DNA of 64,000 nucleotides, from contig NZ_CP027482.1 of NCBI RefSeq assembly GCF_003443875.1, positions 186,001 to 250,000 of the forward strand, given 5' to 3'. Under the pieces are notes generated by a model, which had not been told where the DNA came from, did no database searches, and saw only the letters and a list, made by a program, of their open reading frames with translations. The position numbers and the translations under genes were made by a program. The DNA comes from Aeromicrobium sp. A1-2 (GTDB lineage Bacteria; Actinomycetota; Actinomycetes; Propionibacteriales; Nocardioidaceae). Shown here in pieces: positions 26,541-37,315 of the stretch (the first letter of the stretch is position 1; each line of letters begins with the position of its first letter).

Positions 26541-28418
26541 ATGTTCGATCTCCAGTGGCTGCTCATCGCCATCCCGCTGGCCAGCGGCGCCGGACTTCTC
26601 GTCTGGGGCAAGGAAGCCGACCGCTTCGGTCACCTGATCGGCACGGCAGCCTCGGCGCTGTCGTTCCTGTTCGGCGCGGTGCTGTTCATCTCGCTGCTCG
26701 GCAAGGGCGTTGACGACAGGTCGCAGTCGACCCGGCTGTTCACCTGGATCGACGCGGGCTCGTTCCACGTCGACATGGGTTTCACCTTCGACCAGCTGTC
26801 GGGCTTGTTCGTCCTGCTGATCACGGGCGTCGGCACCCTGATCCACGTCTACTCGATCGGCTACATGGAGCACGACGAGCGCCGTCGGCGTTTCTTCGCG
26901 TTCCTCAACATCTTCATCGCCGCGATGCTGACCCTGGTCCTCGCCTCGGACTACCTCGTGCTGTTCCTCGGGTGGGAGGGCGTCGGACTTGCGTCGTACC
27001 TGCTGATCGGGTTCTGGCAGCACAAGGACTCCGCTGCTGCGGCCGCCAAGAAGGCCTTCGTCGTCAACCGGGTCGGTGACCTCGGCATGGCGCTGGCCAT
27101 CATGCTGATGTTCGCCCAGTTCGGCACTTCCTCGATCGACGCCGTCAACGGCGCGATCACCAACGCCTCCGGCTCGGTCGCCACCGCGCTGGGCCTGCTC
27201 CTGCTGCTCGGCGCGTGCGGCAAGTCCGCCCAGGTCCCGCTGCAGAGCTGGCTGCTCGACGCGATGGAGGGCCCGACCCCGGTCTCGGCCCTGATCCACG
27301 CGGCGACGATGGTCACCGCAGGTGTCTACCTCGTGGTCCGCTCCGGCGCGATCTTCGATGCCTCGGACACTGCTCGGACCGCTGTCATCGTGGTCGGCCT
27401 CGTGACGCTGCTGGTCGGCGCCTGGATCGGCTGCGCCAAGGACGACATCAAGAAGGCCCTCGCCGGATCCACGATGAGTCAGATCGGCTACATGATGCTG
27501 GCGGCGGGCCTCGGCCCGGCCGGCTACGCGTTCGCGATCTTCCACCTCATCACGCACGGCTTCTTCAAGGCCAACATGTTCCTCGGTGCCGGCTCGGTCA
27601 TGCACGGCATGAACGACGATGTCGACATGCGGCACTACGGCGCACTGCGAAAGGCCATGCCGGTCACGTTCGCGACCTTTGGGCTCGGCTACCTCGCGAT
27701 CATCGGATTCCCGGGGTTCTCGGGCTTCTGGTCCAAGGACAAGATCATCGAGACAGCCTTCGGGGAGAACGTCTGGGTCGGCCTGGGTGCGCTGCTCGGT
27801 GCGGGTGTCACGGCGTTCTACATGACGCGACTCATGATGATGACCTTCTTCGGCGACAAGCGCTGGAAGGAAGACGTCCACCCGCACGAGTCGCCCAAGG
27901 TCATGACGTACCCCCTGATCGCGCTGGGTGCACTGTCCCTGCTCGGTGGTCTGCTGCTCGTCAGCGACTGGATCGTCGAGTGGCTCGAACCGCTGACGGG
28001 TCATGCCGAGCACCACGAGCTGGCTATCCCCGAGATCGCCCTGACCGGCATCATCACCCTCGTCGCCGCGACGGGTGTGGCGTTGGGCTACCTGCTCTAC
28101 GGCACCCGCGAGATCGCACCGGAGACACCTGCCGACGGCGATGTCTCGGTGTTCGCCCGTGCCGGCCGGCACGAGCTGTACGGCAACCAGCTCAACGATG
28201 CCGTGGTCGTTCGACCGACCCGTCACCTCACCAGGTTCCTGGTGTGGTTCGACGGCAAGGGCATCGACGGCTTCGTGACCGGTCTGGCCGACCGGCTCGG
28301 TGACACCTCGCAGTTCCTGCGCAAGCCGCAGACCGGCTATGTCCGTTCCTACGCACTCACGATGTTCGGCGGCGTCGCCCTCCTCGTGCTTGCCCTCCTG
28401 GCGGTGACCCTCGCATGA
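26541..28418 (+). CDS. nuoL: NADH-quinone oxidoreductase subunit L
   Basis: A 625-residue antiporter-like distal proton-pumping subunit with about 16 helices and the long lateral helix at the C-terminus. Channel residues: glutamate in [15 protein letters not shown], lysine in [12 protein letters not shown], followed by [23 protein letters not shown] at 26541 behind AAGGGG. Confidence 0.97.
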   Translation: MFDLQWLLIAIPLASGAGLLVWGKEADRFGHLIGTAASALSFLFGAVLFISLLGKGVDDRSQSTRLFTWIDAGSFHVDMGFTFDQLSGLFVLLITGVGTLIHVYSIGYMEHDERRRRFFAFLNIFIAAMLTLVLASDYLVLFLGWEGVGLASYLLIGFWQHKDSAAAAAKKAFVVNRVGDLGMALAIMLMFAQFGTSSIDAVNGAITNASGSVATALGLLLLLGACGKSAQVPLQSWLLDAMEGPTPVSALIHAATMVTAGVYLVVRSGAIFDASDTARTAVIVVGLVTLLVGAWIGCAKDDIKKALAGSTMSQIGYMMLAAGLGPAGYAFAIFHLITHGFFKANMFLGAGSVMHGMNDDVDMRHYGALRKAMPVTFATFGLGYLAIIGFPGFSGFWSKDKIIETAFGENVWVGLGALLGAGVTAFYMTRLMMMTFFGDKRWKEDVHPHESPKVMTYPLIALGALSLLGGLLLVSDWIVEWLEPLTGHAEHHELAIPEIALTGIITLVAATGVALGYLLYGTREIAPETPADGDVSVFARAGRHELYGNQLNDAVVVRPTRHLTRFLVWFDGKGIDGFVTGLADRLGDTSQFLRKPQTGYVRSYALTMFGGVALLVLALLAVTLA

Positions 28419-29962
28419 TCCTCTCGATCCTCGCCGCGACTCCGATCGCGGGAGCGTTGATTCTCGCGCTCCTGCCTCGTGAGGCCGCGCCCCATCATCG
28501 GGCGAAGTTCGTCGCACTCGGCGTCTCCCTGATCACCCTGGCCATCTCGCTGGTCGTGATGGCTCGCTTCGACCAAGGCGCTGGCGGCTACCAGCTGACC
28601 GAGCAGCACACCTGGATCAAGGTCTTCGGGGCCTACTACTCGCTCGGGGTCAATGGCATCGGCATCACGCTGATCCTGCTGACCACGATCCTGACCCCGA
28701 TCGTGATCCTTGCAGCGTTCGGCGATCGGCTGCCTGACCCCAAGAGCACCAACGCGTACTTCGCATGGATGCTCGCGGTCGAGGGCCTGGCGATCGGCGC
28801 GTTCGCCGCCACTGATGCGTTCTTGTTCTACGTCCTGTTCGAGGCGACGCTGATCCCGCTGTACTTCCTGATCGGCTCGTTCGGCGGCCCCAACCGGTCG
28901 TACGCCGCGGTCAAGTTCTTGATCTACAACTTGGTCGGCGGCTTGCTGATGCTGGCCTCGATCGTGGGTCTGTACGTCGTGAGCGCCCGCCAGGGCGACG
29001 CGTCGTTCCTGCTCAGCGATCTGCAGAACCTCGACTTCAGCACCAACACCGAGCGGTTGCTGTTCCTCGGCTTCATGGCCGCGTTCGCGATCAAGGCGCC
29101 GCTGTGGCCGCTCCACACGTGGTTGCCCGATGCCGCCGGTCAGGCGACGCCCGGCACCTCGGTGCTGATGGTCAGCGTGATCGACAAGATCGGCACGTTC
29201 GGCATGATCCGTTGGTGCCTCGGGCTGTTCCCGGGTGCCTCCGACTGGGCCAGTCCCGTCGTCATCGTGCTCGCGGTCATCAGCATCCTCTACGGCGCGC
29301 TGCTCGCGATCGGTCAGGACGACATCCGGCGGCTCATCGCCTTCACCTCGGTGTCGCACTTCGGCTTCATCATCCTGGGCATCTTCGCGTTCACCACGAC
29401 CTCGATGGCCGGCTCGACGCTCTACATGTTCAACCATGGTCTCTCGACCGCAGTGCTGTTCCTCGTCACCGGCATGATGATTGCGCGGCGTGGCTCGGCA
29501 CGGATCTCGGACTTCGGCGGCGTGCAGAAGATCGCCCCGATCATGTCAGGCGTCCTGCTGATCGCGGGCCTCTCGAGTCTCTCGCTGCCGGGTCTCGCGC
29601 CATTCGTCTCGGAGTTCCTGGTGCTGGCCGGCACCTTCACGGTGTCGATCCCGGCGGCCGCGTTCGCGACGCTCGGCATCGTCCTGGCGGCGCTCTACAT
29701 CCTGATCATGTACCAGCGCGTCATGACCGGTCCGCTCCGTGAAGGCAACGAGGGCGTGCACGACCTCGGTCACCGCGAGATGGCGTCGTTGACTCCAGCG
29801 ATCATCCTGATCGTCGGCCTCGGCTTCTTCCCACAACCACTGCTCAACGTCATCAACCCGGCGATCGACGACGTCGTCAGCCACATCGGCCAGGGTGACC
29901 CAGCTCCGAAGACCCCGACCTCCATCGGGGACGCCGGCACGACCGAAGGGGGCCACGAATGA
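28415..29962 (+). CDS. nuoM: NADH-quinone oxidoreductase subunit M
   Basis: A 515-residue antiporter-like proton-pumping subunit with about 14 helices. The channel glutamate is in [14 protein letters not shown] and the lysine in [18 protein letters not shown], with the second lysine region [14 protein letters not shown]. The short hydrophilic C-terminus ends in [14 protein letters not shown] overlaps on both sides. Confidence 0.97.
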   Translation: MILSILAATPIAGALILALLPREAAPHHRAKFVALGVSLITLAISLVVMARFDQGAGGYQLTEQHTWIKVFGAYYSLGVNGIGITLILLTTILTPIVILAAFGDRLPDPKSTNAYFAWMLAVEGLAIGAFAATDAFLFYVLFEATLIPLYFLIGSFGGPNRSYAAVKFLIYNLVGGLLMLASIVGLYVVSARQGDASFLLSDLQNLDFSTNTERLLFLGFMAAFAIKAPLWPLHTWLPDAAGQATPGTSVLMVSVIDKIGTFGMIRWCLGLFPGASDWASPVVIVLAVISILYGALLAIGQDDIRRLIAFTSVSHFGFIILGIFAFTTTSMAGSTLYMFNHGLSTAVLFLVTGMMIARRGSARISDFGGVQKIAPIMSGVLLIAGLSSLSLPGLAPFVSEFLVLAGTFTVSIPAAAFATLGIVLAALYILIMYQRVMTGPLREGNEGVHDLGHREMASLTPAIILIVGLGFFPQPLLNVINPAIDDVVSHIGQGDPAPKTPTSIGDAGTTEGGHE

Positions 29963-31581
29963 TCGCCTCGTACGTCACCGCGACCGACATGCCCCCCATC
30001 TCGGCGCCGCACATCGAGTACGCCCTGCTCGCGCCCTTGTTCATCATCGCCGGCGCCGCGGTGCTCGGCGTGGTCGTGGAGGCCTTCTGGCCGCGATCGA
30101 CCAGGTTCCTCGCCCAGACGATCCTTGCGGTCGTCGCCATCATCGCGGCTTTCGGTGACACCATCTGGGTCTTCCAGGACCTCGACGTCATCGAGGGTGG
30201 CCGGTTGGCGCGTGGCACGGTTGCCGCCGAGGGCTCCCTCGCGATCGACGGCCCGGGAGTCTTCGCGTGGGGCATCCTGCTGATCTTCGGACTCATGAGC
30301 ATGCTGCTGTTCGCTGAGCGCCGACTCGAGGGTGGCCTCAGTGCATTCACCGGCCGCGCCGCCGACGCCCCGGGATCCGCTGCCGAGGCCGAGGCGGTCA
30401 AGAACCGCGTCGAGCACACCGAGGTCTTCCCGCTCGCGCTGTTCGCGCTGGTGGGCATGATGCTGTTCGCGACGTCGAACGACCTGCTGACGATGTTCGT
30501 CGCACTCGAGGTCCTGAGCCTGCCGCTCTACCTGCTGTGCGGCCTGGCCCGCCGCCGCCGCCTGCTGAGCCAGGAGGCCGCGCTCAAGTACTTCCTGCTC
30601 GGCGCCTTCTCATCGGTGTTCTTCCTGTACGGCATCGCGCTGGCCTATGGATTCGCCGGCAGCTTCCGGCTCTCGGACATCGACCTCGCGGTGACGAACC
30701 GCACCGGTGGCGAGAACATGCTGCTCGCCGCGATCGCCCTGATGGCGGTCGGCCTGCTGTTCAAGATCGGCGCGGCCCCGTTCCACACCTGGACGCCCGA
30801 CGTCTACCAGGGCGCACCGACCCCCGTCACGGCGTTCATGGCCGCCGGCACCAAGGCTGCGGCGTTCATCGCGCTCCTCCGGGTGTTCTTCGTGGCCTTC
30901 GGCGGGTCGTCATGGGACTGGCGACCGATCATCGTCGTCATCGCGATCATCACGATGTTCCTCGGCGCGGTCGTCTCGATCTCGCAGACCGACGTCAAGC
31001 GCATGCTGGCGTACTCCTCGATCGCCCATGCGGGCTTCCTGCTCGTCGGCTTCGTCGGCGCCTACGCCGGCGCTGCCGACTCGAACCGGGTCACCTCGGT
31101 CTCCAGCATCCTGTTCTACCTCACGGTCTACGGGATCTCCTCGATCGGCGCGTTCGCGATCGTTACCCTCGTGCGCGACTCCGGAGGCGAGACGACCCAC
31201 TTGTCCAAGTGGGCCGGTCTCGGCAAGAAGTCGCCACTGCTCGCAGGCTCGTTCGCCCTGTTCATGCTGTCGTTCGCGGGTATTCCGCTCACGGGTGGCT
31301 TCATCGGCAAGTGGACGGTCTTCAGCGCAGCATGGTCCGGCGGCTTCTGGTGGCTCGTCGTGATCGGCGTGCTCGTGAGTGCGCTCGCGGCCTACTTCTA
31401 CGTGCGTGTCATCGTCCTGATGTTCTTCACCGACCCGGTCGGGGACGGCCCGACCGTCGCGGTCCCGAGCATCCTGACTACCGTGGTCATCGCCGTCGCT
31501 GTGGTGGTCACGTTCGGACTCGGTATCATTCCGGGACCGGTGCTTGATCTTGCTCAGCACGCGGGCGCCTTCGTGCGTTGA
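29959..31581 (+). CDS. nuoN: NADH-quinone oxidoreductase subunit N
   Basis: A 540-residue antiporter-like proton-pumping subunit with about 14 helices. Visible motifs are FVALEVLSLPLYLL (glutamate), LFKIGAAPFHTWTPDVYQGA (lysine) and QTDVKRMLAYSSIAHAGFLL. Last gene of the first nuo operon; the polyprenyl synthase gene follows after 24 nt. Confidence 0.97.
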   Translation: MIASYVTATDMPPISAPHIEYALLAPLFIIAGAAVLGVVVEAFWPRSTRFLAQTILAVVAIIAAFGDTIWVFQDLDVIEGGRLARGTVAAEGSLAIDGPGVFAWGILLIFGLMSMLLFAERRLEGGLSAFTGRAADAPGSAAEAEAVKNRVEHTEVFPLALFALVGMMLFATSNDLLTMFVALEVLSLPLYLLCGLARRRRLLSQEAALKYFLLGAFSSVFFLYGIALAYGFAGSFRLSDIDLAVTNRTGGENMLLAAIALMAVGLLFKIGAAPFHTWTPDVYQGAPTPVTAFMAAGTKAAAFIALLRVFFVAFGGSSWDWRPIIVVIAIITMFLGAVVSISQTDVKRMLAYSSIAHAGFLLVGFVGAYAGAADSNRVTSVSSILFYLTVYGISSIGAFAIVTLVRDSGGETTHLSKWAGLGKKSPLLAGSFALFMLSFAGIPLTGGFIGKWTVFSAAWSGGFWWLVVIGVLVSALAAYFYVRVIVLMFFTDPVGDGPTVAVPSILTTVVIAVAVVVTFGLGIIPGPVLDLAQHAGAFVR

Positions 31582-31605
31582 TCCGTTCCCCCTGAGGAGT
31601 TCTGC

Positions 31606-32595
31606 GTGTCGCAACTGGGTGTGTCGTTCACCGACGTCGCCCTGGAGGGGCGCGTCCAGACCGGGATCGAGGCCGTCGAGGCACAGCTGGCGGCCGCGGT
31701 CGACAGTCCCGAGACCTTCGTTGCCGAGGCCGCGGCGCACCTGCTCAATGCGGGCGGCAAACGGTTCCGGCCGTTGCTGGTGATGCTGTGCGCCGAGTTC
31801 GGCGAGTCGACGCACCCTGATGTCGCGCGCTCGGCTGTGGTCGTCGAGCTGACCCACCTCGCGACGCTCTATCACGATGACGTCATGGACGAGGCGGACA
31901 AACGACGTGGAGCACCCAGCGCCAACGCGCGATGGGACAACTCGGTTGCGATCCTGGTGGGTGACTACCTCTTCGCGCAGGCGTCCGACCTGGTCTCCGA
32001 CCTGGGCACGGATGCCGTCCGGATCCAGGCGCGCACGTTCTCGCGGCTCGTCAAGGGCCAGATCCGCGAGACGCTCGGACCAGCGGCCGATGATGATGCC
32101 CTGGAGCACTATCTCTCGGTCGTCGCCGACAAGACCGGCTCCCTGATCGCCACGGCCGCGTTGTTCGGCGCCAAGATGGCGGGCGCGTCGGTCGACGTGC
32201 AGGAGACCTTGACCGAGTTCGGTGAGCGGATCGGTGCGGCATTCCAGCTCAGCGACGACATCATCGACATCGCCAGCGAAACAGGTGACTCGGGCAAGAC
32301 CCCCGGCACCGACCTGCGCGAGGGTGTCCCGACCCTGCCGACCCTGATCGCGCTGCGCTCGACCGATCGCGACAGCGAGCGTCTGCGGAGTCTGCTGTCC
32401 CGTCCGCTCAGCGACGATGCGGAGCTCGACGAGGCGCTGCGACTCCTGCGGGTTCATCCGGCGATGCGCGAGGCGCGGACGTACGTCCAGGCCGAGGCCG
32501 ATGCTGCCAACGCGCTGCTGGCCAAGCTGCCCGACGTGCCCGCGCGCGCCGCGCTGCAGGCACTCTGCGACACCGTCGCGACCCGACTGGGCTAG
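31606..32595 (+). CDS. trans-polyprenyl diphosphate synthase
   Basis: A 329-residue all-trans prenyltransferase that builds a long prenyl diphosphate from IPP. The first Asp-rich motif is DDVMDEADKRRG (about residue 88) and the second DDIIDIASETGDSGK (about 222), with GGKRFRPLL near the N-terminus. The small residues before the first motif (THLATLYHDD) fit a long-chain product, probably hepta- to nonaprenyl diphosphate for menaquinone. It lies 24 nt after nuoN and behind a GAGG ribosome site, so it is probably in the nuo transcript, linking side-chain supply to complex I. Confidence 0.92.
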   Translation: MSQLGVSFTDVALEGRVQTGIEAVEAQLAAAVDSPETFVAEAAAHLLNAGGKRFRPLLVMLCAEFGESTHPDVARSAVVVELTHLATLYHDDVMDEADKRRGAPSANARWDNSVAILVGDYLFAQASDLVSDLGTDAVRIQARTFSRLVKGQIRETLGPAADDDALEHYLSVVADKTGSLIATAALFGAKMAGASVDVQETLTEFGERIGAAFQLSDDIIDIASETGDSGKTPGTDLREGVPTLPTLIALRSTDRDSERLRSLLSRPLSDDAELDEALRLLRVHPAMREARTYVQAEADAANALLAKLPDVPARAALQALCDTVATRLG

Positions 32596-32628
32596 GCAAC
32601 GTTCCTCGCTGCGGTTGGACTGGCGTCG

Positions 32629-33534
32629 TCAGACCGGGGCCGCTTCGGTTGGGAGCAGTCTCCGACGGCCGCGGATCGCGTCGATCGTGAAGATCACCAG
32701 TGCCGACCACACCAGGACGAAGCCGACCCAGCGAGCCGTGCTCATGGCCTCACCGAAGATCGTCAGTCCCACGATGAACTGGATGATCGGGCCGAGGTAC
32801 TGCAGGAGGCCGATCGTGGTCAGTGACAGGCGGGTGGCGGCGGCGCCGAACAGCAGGAGCGGGATCGCCGTCACGACACCGGTCCCGATCAGCAGGGCGA
32901 CATTGCCCGGCCCGGCGTGGCCGAAGGTCAGCTCGCTGCGCAACTGCAGCACGGCGAGGAAGGCCAGCGCGACGGGGAACAGGATCAGCGTCTCCATGCC
33001 GAGTCCCTCGAAGGCACCCAGATTGGCCTTCTTCTTCAAGAAGCCGTACGACGCGAACGAGAACGCGACCAGCAGGGCGACCCACGGAAGACGTCCGTAG
33101 TCGACGGTCAGGACCACGACCGCGATGATGCCGATCCCGACGGCGGCCCACTGTGCCGGCCGCAGGGTCTCTTTCAGCACGAACACGCCCAGCAGCACCG
33201 TGACGAGCGGGTTGATGAAGTAGCCCAGCGACGTCTCGATGACATGGCCGTTCGTCACGCCGTAGATGAAGCCGCCCCAGTTGAGCGCGATCGTGATCGA
33301 GGCGAAGGTCAGGATCACCATGAGCCGGCGGTCGCGGGCGATCGCGCGGAACCTGGACCAGCGACCCAGCACGCCGATCAGGATCATCACGAAGACCATC
33401 GACCACACGAACCGGTGGGCCAGGATCTCGAGCGATCCGGCGGGGTCGAGCAGCGGCCAGTAGAGGGGGAAGAAGCCCCAGCAGAGATAGGCGCCGACGC
33501 CCAGGACCACGCCGCCGCGGGAGTCGTTCTTCAC
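32629..33534 (-). CDS. rarD: RarD-type EamA/DMT-family permease
   Basis: A 301-residue protein with ten membrane helices in two EamA repeats. The N-terminus GAYLCWGFFPLYWPLLDPAG is the RarD signature. RarD proteins are exporters of unknown small molecules; the name comes from a chloramphenicol-sensitivity phenotype in other species. GTG start at 33534 with a TAGTCT hexamer 6 nt upstream, so the transcript may be leaderless. It converges on the polyprenyl synthase gene. Confidence 0.9.
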   Translation of the reverse strand: MKNDSRGGVVLGVGAYLCWGFFPLYWPLLDPAGSLEILAHRFVWSMVFVMILIGVLGRWSRFRAIARDRRLMVILTFASITIALNWGGFIYGVTNGHVIETSLGYFINPLVTVLLGVFVLKETLRPAQWAAVGIGIIAVVVLTVDYGRLPWVALLVAFSFASYGFLKKKANLGAFEGLGMETLILFPVALAFLAVLQLRSELTFGHAGPGNVALLIGTGVVTAIPLLLFGAAATRLSLTTIGLLQYLGPIIQFIVGLTIFGEAMSTARWVGFVLVWSALVIFTIDAIRGRRRLLPTEAAPV

Positions 33535-33540
33535 CAGATG

Positions 33541-33546
33541 AGACTA
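33541..33546 (-). promoter_or_regulatory. Candidate -10 hexamer, leaderless
   Basis: TAGTCT on the minus strand with a 6-nt gap to the GTG at 33534. Confidence 0.4.
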
Positions 33547-33640
33547 CGCCTGCTGGCCGGTCGGCCGACTCCGGCTCGGTCGATGGCGCCGGACGTGTCA
33601 GGATTTCGTGCAGAGCTGATCGTCGCGCGATGATGGGGTC

Positions 33641-34234
33641 ATGGCCGATCGACCGCGGTGGTTCACCGAGACCAAGGACGGCCACTCGCAGTGGTACGTC
33701 CGACGCTTCCGCAAGCTGGCAGCGGACGGAGCGGACCTGGCGGGGGAGGCCAGGCTGATCGACGCGCTGATCGCCCCCGGCTCGCGGGTGCTGGACGCCG
33801 GTTGCGGACCGGGACGCGTCGGCGCCGAGCTGCACGCACGCGGCCACATCGTGGTCGGCGTCGACGCCGATGAGGTCCTGATCTCCGCGGCGAACGAGGA
33901 TCATCCCGGTCCGGCGTGGCAGGTCGCGGACCTGACCGAGCTCGACCTCGACGAGGACCCGTTCGACGTCGCCGTTGTGGCCGGCAACGTCATGGTCTTC
34001 CTGGCCGCCGGCACCGAGCAGGATGTCCTCGAGCGGCTGTCGTCGCACGTGCGCAGCGGCGGCCGGATCGTGCTGGGTTTCGCCCTGGACCGGTCGTACG
34101 CGCTCGAGGCCTTCGACCGGGACGTCGCGGGTGCCGGGCTGGTGGTCGAGCAGCGGTTCGCGACCTGGGACCTCGAGCCATTCGGCGACGAGGCCGACTT
34201 TGCCGTGACGGTGCTGCGGGTGCCGGAGCGCTAG
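33641..34234 (+). CDS. Class I SAM-dependent methyltransferase
   Basis: A 197-residue methyltransferase. SAM motif I is VLDAGCGPGRVGAELHARGH (about residues 49-68), motif II VVGVDADEVLI, motif III WQVADLTELDLDEDPFDVAV. The substrate is unknown. The ATG at 33641 gives an N-terminus (WFTETKDGHSQWYVRRFRKL) typical of small actinobacterial methyltransferases of this type. It stands between the rarD-like gene and the second nuo operon, 92 nt upstream of the latter. Confidence 0.87.
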   Translation: MADRPRWFTETKDGHSQWYVRRFRKLAADGADLAGEARLIDALIAPGSRVLDAGCGPGRVGAELHARGHIVVGVDADEVLISAANEDHPGPAWQVADLTELDLDEDPFDVAVVAGNVMVFLAAGTEQDVLERLSSHVRSGGRIVLGFALDRSYALEAFDRDVAGAGLVVEQRFATWDLEPFGDEADFAVTVLRVPER

Positions 34235-34314
34235 TGTCGACGTCTCATCCCCGTGATCGGGCGGTCTGTGGCGGGGCGCGGGGCCGAGACCCACACGGCG
34301 GGGCCGAAGTTCCC

Positions 34315-34320
34315 TAGAGT
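34315..34320 (+). promoter_or_regulatory. Candidate -10 hexamer, leaderless second nuo operon
   Basis: TAGAGT with a 6-nt gap to the ATG at 34327. No Crp-type box is seen here, unlike upstream of the first nuo operon. Confidence 0.4.
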
Positions 34321-34326
34321 GTCCCC

Positions 34327-34692
34327 ATGGGTGCCTACCTCGACGACTATGCGGCGGTGGGCCTCATCATTGTGGTGGGGATGGGGCTGGCCGCCGCGAT
34401 GCTCGGGGCCAACCGGCTGATGCGTCCGCGGGTTGCCGCGCGGGAGAAGTACCTGACCTACGAGTCTGGCGTCGATCCGGTCGGCGAGGGCTGGTCGCAG
34501 TCCACCGTCCGTTACTACGTCTACGCCTTCCTCTACGTGATCTTCGCGGTCGACGCGGTCTACCTGTTTCCGTGGGCCGTCGTGCTCGAGGACATCGGCC
34601 GGGCCGCCGCGGCCGAGATGGCCATCTTCGTCGGGATCCTCGTCGTGGGCCTCGTGTACGCCTGGCGCAAGGGGGTGCTCTCGTGGACCTAG
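34327..34692 (+). CDS. nuoA2: NuoA-like subunit of second nuo cluster
   Basis: A 121-residue three-helix subunit, clearly NuoA by [20 protein letters not shown] and [12 protein letters not shown]. The acidic pair of the second helix differs: where the first copy has FDIEI, this one reads FAVDA, so the first aspartate is lost and the glutamate is an aspartate. These acidic residues matter for activity in studied NuoA proteins. First gene of a ten-gene cluster without nuoD, E, F or G. Confidence 0.92.
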   Translation: MGAYLDDYAAVGLIIVVGMGLAAAMLGANRLMRPRVAAREKYLTYESGVDPVGEGWSQSTVRYYVYAFLYVIFAVDAVYLFPWAVVLEDIGRAAAAEMAIFVGILVVGLVYAWRKGVLSWT

Positions 34693-35267
34693 ATCCGGCG
34701 AACCCCGGGCGGGTGGACCTCCCGATGCCGACCCTGGCGACCCCGACCCTGGGGCTGGGGTCTCAGATCGCGCCCAAGCCCGCGCGCTACCTGCTCAACT
34801 GGGGACGCAAGTACTCCCTGTGGGTCTTCAACTTCGGTCTGGCCTGCTGCGCGATCGAGTTCATCGCGACCTCGATGTCGCGCCACGACTTCATCCGACT
34901 GGGTGTCATCCCGTTCGCGCCGGGTCCGCGGCAGGCCGACCTGATGGTCGTGTCGGGCACCGTGACCGACAAGATGGCCCCGGCGATCAAGCGGCTGTAC
35001 GACCAGATGCCCGAGCCCAAGTACGTCATCAGCTTCGGCTCGTGCGCCAACTCCGGCGGCCCCTACTGGGACTCCTACTCCGTGACCAAGGGCGTCGACC
35101 AGATCATCCCGGTCGACGTCTACGTCCCGGGGTGCCCGCCGAGGCCCGAGGCGCTGCTCAACGGCATCGTCACGCTGCAGGACAAGATCGCCGGCGAGAA
35201 CCTGGCCGACCGCTATCGCCGTCCGACGACGTCACTGCTGTCGCCGCGCATCGAGGCGCCCGAGTGA
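34683..35267 (+). CDS. nuoB2: NuoB-like subunit of second nuo cluster
   Basis: A 194-residue N2-cluster subunit. All four cysteine ligands are present: [26 protein letters not shown] and [10 protein letters not shown]. The N-terminal ~25 residues are Pro-rich and unlike NuoB of the first operon. The GTG at 34683 overlaps nuoA2 by 10 nt; an ATG at 34725 is an alternative. Cluster N2 is expected to form, but no NuoD partner is encoded beside it. Confidence 0.92.
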   Translation: MDLDPANPGRVDLPMPTLATPTLGLGSQIAPKPARYLLNWGRKYSLWVFNFGLACCAIEFIATSMSRHDFIRLGVIPFAPGPRQADLMVVSGTVTDKMAPAIKRLYDQMPEPKYVISFGSCANSGGPYWDSYSVTKGVDQIIPVDVYVPGCPPRPEALLNGIVTLQDKIAGENLADRYRRPTTSLLSPRIEAPE

Positions 35268-35800
35268 CCCTCGAGACCAATGACTTCGGGCCGCCGCACC
35301 GGGTCGTCGAGCCCGATCGGTGGCATGACGCCGTGGCGGCGCTCCGGCGTGACGGCTACACGTACTTCGACTGGTTGTCCGCGGTCGACGAGCACCCCGA
35401 GGGCTTCAGGCTCGTGCTGCACGTCGCGAGGATCAAGCCACTCGACCACCTGCTGCTCGTGACGTACCTCGACCGCGAGAGCTCGGCGATCGCGTCGATC
35501 CGCGACGTCTACGCCGGCGCCGGGTGGCACGAGCGCGAGACCCACGAGATGTTCGGCATCGACTTCCTGTCGGTCGGCACAGGACAGGCGCAGCTCCTGG
35601 AGCCGCTGCTGCTCCCAGACGGCTTCGAGGGGCATCCCCTGCGCAAGGAGTTCGTGCTGGCGTCCCGTGTTGCGAAGCCGTGGCCGGGAGCCAAGGAGCC
35701 CGGCGAGAGCGACGCCGAGTCGACGCACTCTCCGAGTCGCCGGCGGATCCGGCCGCCGGGCGTGCCCGAGCCGGGCGAGTGGGGTCCCGCGCATGAGTGA
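35264..35800 (+). CDS. nuoC2: NuoC-like subunit of second nuo cluster
   Basis: A 178-residue NuoC-type protein. The family signature appears as [17 protein letters not shown], where the first copy reads [14 protein letters not shown], and [15 protein letters not shown] replaces the usual [10 protein letters not shown]. It is shorter than NuoC of the first operon and has a Pro-rich C-terminal tail. It is not fused to a NuoD domain. GTGA overlap with nuoB2. Confidence 0.88.
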   Translation: MTLETNDFGPPHRVVEPDRWHDAVAALRRDGYTYFDWLSAVDEHPEGFRLVLHVARIKPLDHLLLVTYLDRESSAIASIRDVYAGAGWHERETHEMFGIDFLSVGTGQAQLLEPLLLPDGFEGHPLRKEFVLASRVAKPWPGAKEPGESDAESTHSPSRRRIRPPGVPEPGEWGPAHE

Positions 35801-36761
35801 CCTGCTCGAGGTGGTCGTGCGTTGTCTGGTGGTCGTCGGCGCATTCATGACCCTGCCGCTACTCGTGGGTCAGATGGAGCACAAGGCCATGGCGCACATG
35901 CAGAGCCGGATCGGCCCGATGTCCGCGGGCGGATTCCACGGCTGGGCCCAGCTGGTCGCGGACGGCGTCAAGTTCGTCCAGAAGGAGAGCATCACGCCGG
36001 TCGCCGCCGATCGTCGGGTCTTCCAGCTGGCTCCCGCCGTCGCGCTCGTGCCGTACCTGGTGGCGATGCTCGCGATCCCCCTCGGCCCATTCTTCGGGCA
36101 GGGCAACCTGATCGGCCAGGATCTCGACCTGGGCCTGTTCTTCGTGCTCGCAGCGATGAGCGTCGGCGTGCTCGGCACCCTGATGGCTGGCCTGGGCAGC
36201 GGCAACAAGTACTCCTACCTTGGCGGCATGCGCGTCGCGGCCCAGCTCATGTCGTACGAGCTGCCGATGGTGCTGGCCGCGGCCAGCGTCGCGATGGCGG
36301 CCGGCACGCTGTCGCTGATCGGCATCGCGGAGGCGTGGGAGCCGTGGTGGCTGCTCGCCCAGCTACCCGGCCTGATCGTGTTCTTCGTCGCGGGGCTCGC
36401 CGAGCTGCAGCGTCCACCCTTCGATGCCCCGATGGCCGATGCCGAGCTCGTCATGGGCCCCCTGACCGAGTACGGCGGCATGCGGTTCGCGATGTTCCTG
36501 CTGGCGGAGTACGCCGGGATCGTCGTGCTGTCCGGACTCACGGCGGTCCTGTTCCTCGGCGGCTGGGCCGGGCCGTGGTCGGACCAGCTCGGCTGGATCT
36601 GGACGCTGCTCAAGATCGCCGGCGTCTCGTTCCTGGTGATCTGGGCTCGCGTCGCGTACCCACGGCTCCGCGAGGACCAGGTCAACGCGCTCGCGTGGAA
36701 GGTGCTCGTGCCGCTCGCGCTGGCGCAGCTGACCCTCACGACGGTGCTGGTGGTCGCATGA
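35793..36761 (+). CDS. nuoH2: NuoH-like subunit of second nuo cluster
   Basis: A 322-residue membrane subunit with eight helices and the NuoH pattern [20 protein letters not shown] and [15 protein letters not shown]. The quinone-chamber loop differs: [20 protein letters not shown] here against [20 protein letters not shown] in the first copy, with loss of two acidic residues. It has no long C-terminal tail. The ATG at 35793 overlaps nuoC2 by 8 nt. Confidence 0.92.
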   Translation: MSDLLEVVVRCLVVVGAFMTLPLLVGQMEHKAMAHMQSRIGPMSAGGFHGWAQLVADGVKFVQKESITPVAADRRVFQLAPAVALVPYLVAMLAIPLGPFFGQGNLIGQDLDLGLFFVLAAMSVGVLGTLMAGLGSGNKYSYLGGMRVAAQLMSYELPMVLAAASVAMAAGTLSLIGIAEAWEPWWLLAQLPGLIVFFVAGLAELQRPPFDAPMADAELVMGPLTEYGGMRFAMFLLAEYAGIVVLSGLTAVLFLGGWAGPWSDQLGWIWTLLKIAGVSFLVIWARVAYPRLREDQVNALAWKVLVPLALAQLTLTTVLVVA

Positions 36762-37315
36762 CCTACGGAAAGGGCCTCCTGCAGGGGCTCGCGGTGACGT
36801 GGCGCAACCTGACGCGGCGCACCGTCACGGCCCGCTATCCAGACGTCGAGCCGAACCTGCCCCCGCGCAGTCGCGGAGTCATCGCCCTGCAGGAGGAGAA
36901 CTGCACCTCGTGCATGCTGTGCGCCCGGGAGTGCCCGTCGTGGTGCATCACGATCGACTCGCACAAGGAAACCATCCCGGCGACGACCGAGGGCGGCCGT
37001 GACCGCAGCCAGAACGTGCTCGACCAGTTCGACATCGACTACTCGCTCTGCATGTATTGCAGCATCTGCATCGAGGTGTGCCCGTTCGACGCGTTGCACT
37101 GGTCGCCGGAGTTCGCCTACGCCGAGGGCGACATGACCGATCTGACGCACGACATGAACCGCCTCCGTGAGTGGATGTGGACCGTCCCGCCGCCGCAGGC
37201 GCTGGATTCCCACGCGGAGCCGGCCAAGGAGGTCGCGGCGTACGAGCGATCACAGGTCGTCGAGCCGCCGCCGGCTCCGGGCCCACCGGCTCAAGGGCCG
37301 GAGGTGGCCGAGTGA
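36758..37315 (+). CDS. nuoI2: NuoI-like ferredoxin subunit of second nuo cluster
   Basis: A 185-residue protein with two complete [4Fe-4S] motifs, [18 protein letters not shown] (about residue 48) and [18 protein letters not shown] (about 91). Electron wiring to N2 is therefore preserved although no NADH module is encoded. The region between the motifs is longer than in nuoI of the first operon, and the C-terminus is a Pro/Ala-rich tail. ATGA overlap with nuoH2. Confidence 0.92.
   Translation: MTYGKGLLQGLAVTWRNLTRRTVTARYPDVEPNLPPRSRGVIALQEENCTSCMLCARECPSWCITIDSHKETIPATTEGGRDRSQNVLDQFDIDYSLCMYCSICIEVCPFDALHWSPEFAYAEGDMTDLTHDMNRLREWMWTVPPPQALDSHAEPAKEVAAYERSQVVEPPPAPGPPAQGPEVAE

Noticed and set aside
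26526..28517. 663-codon minus-strand frame opposite nuoL, with similar long frames opposite nuoM, nuoN, nuoL2 and putA
   Set aside because: No protein family signature; low-complexity Arg/Asp/Glu/His composition; they lie fully opposite well-supported genes.
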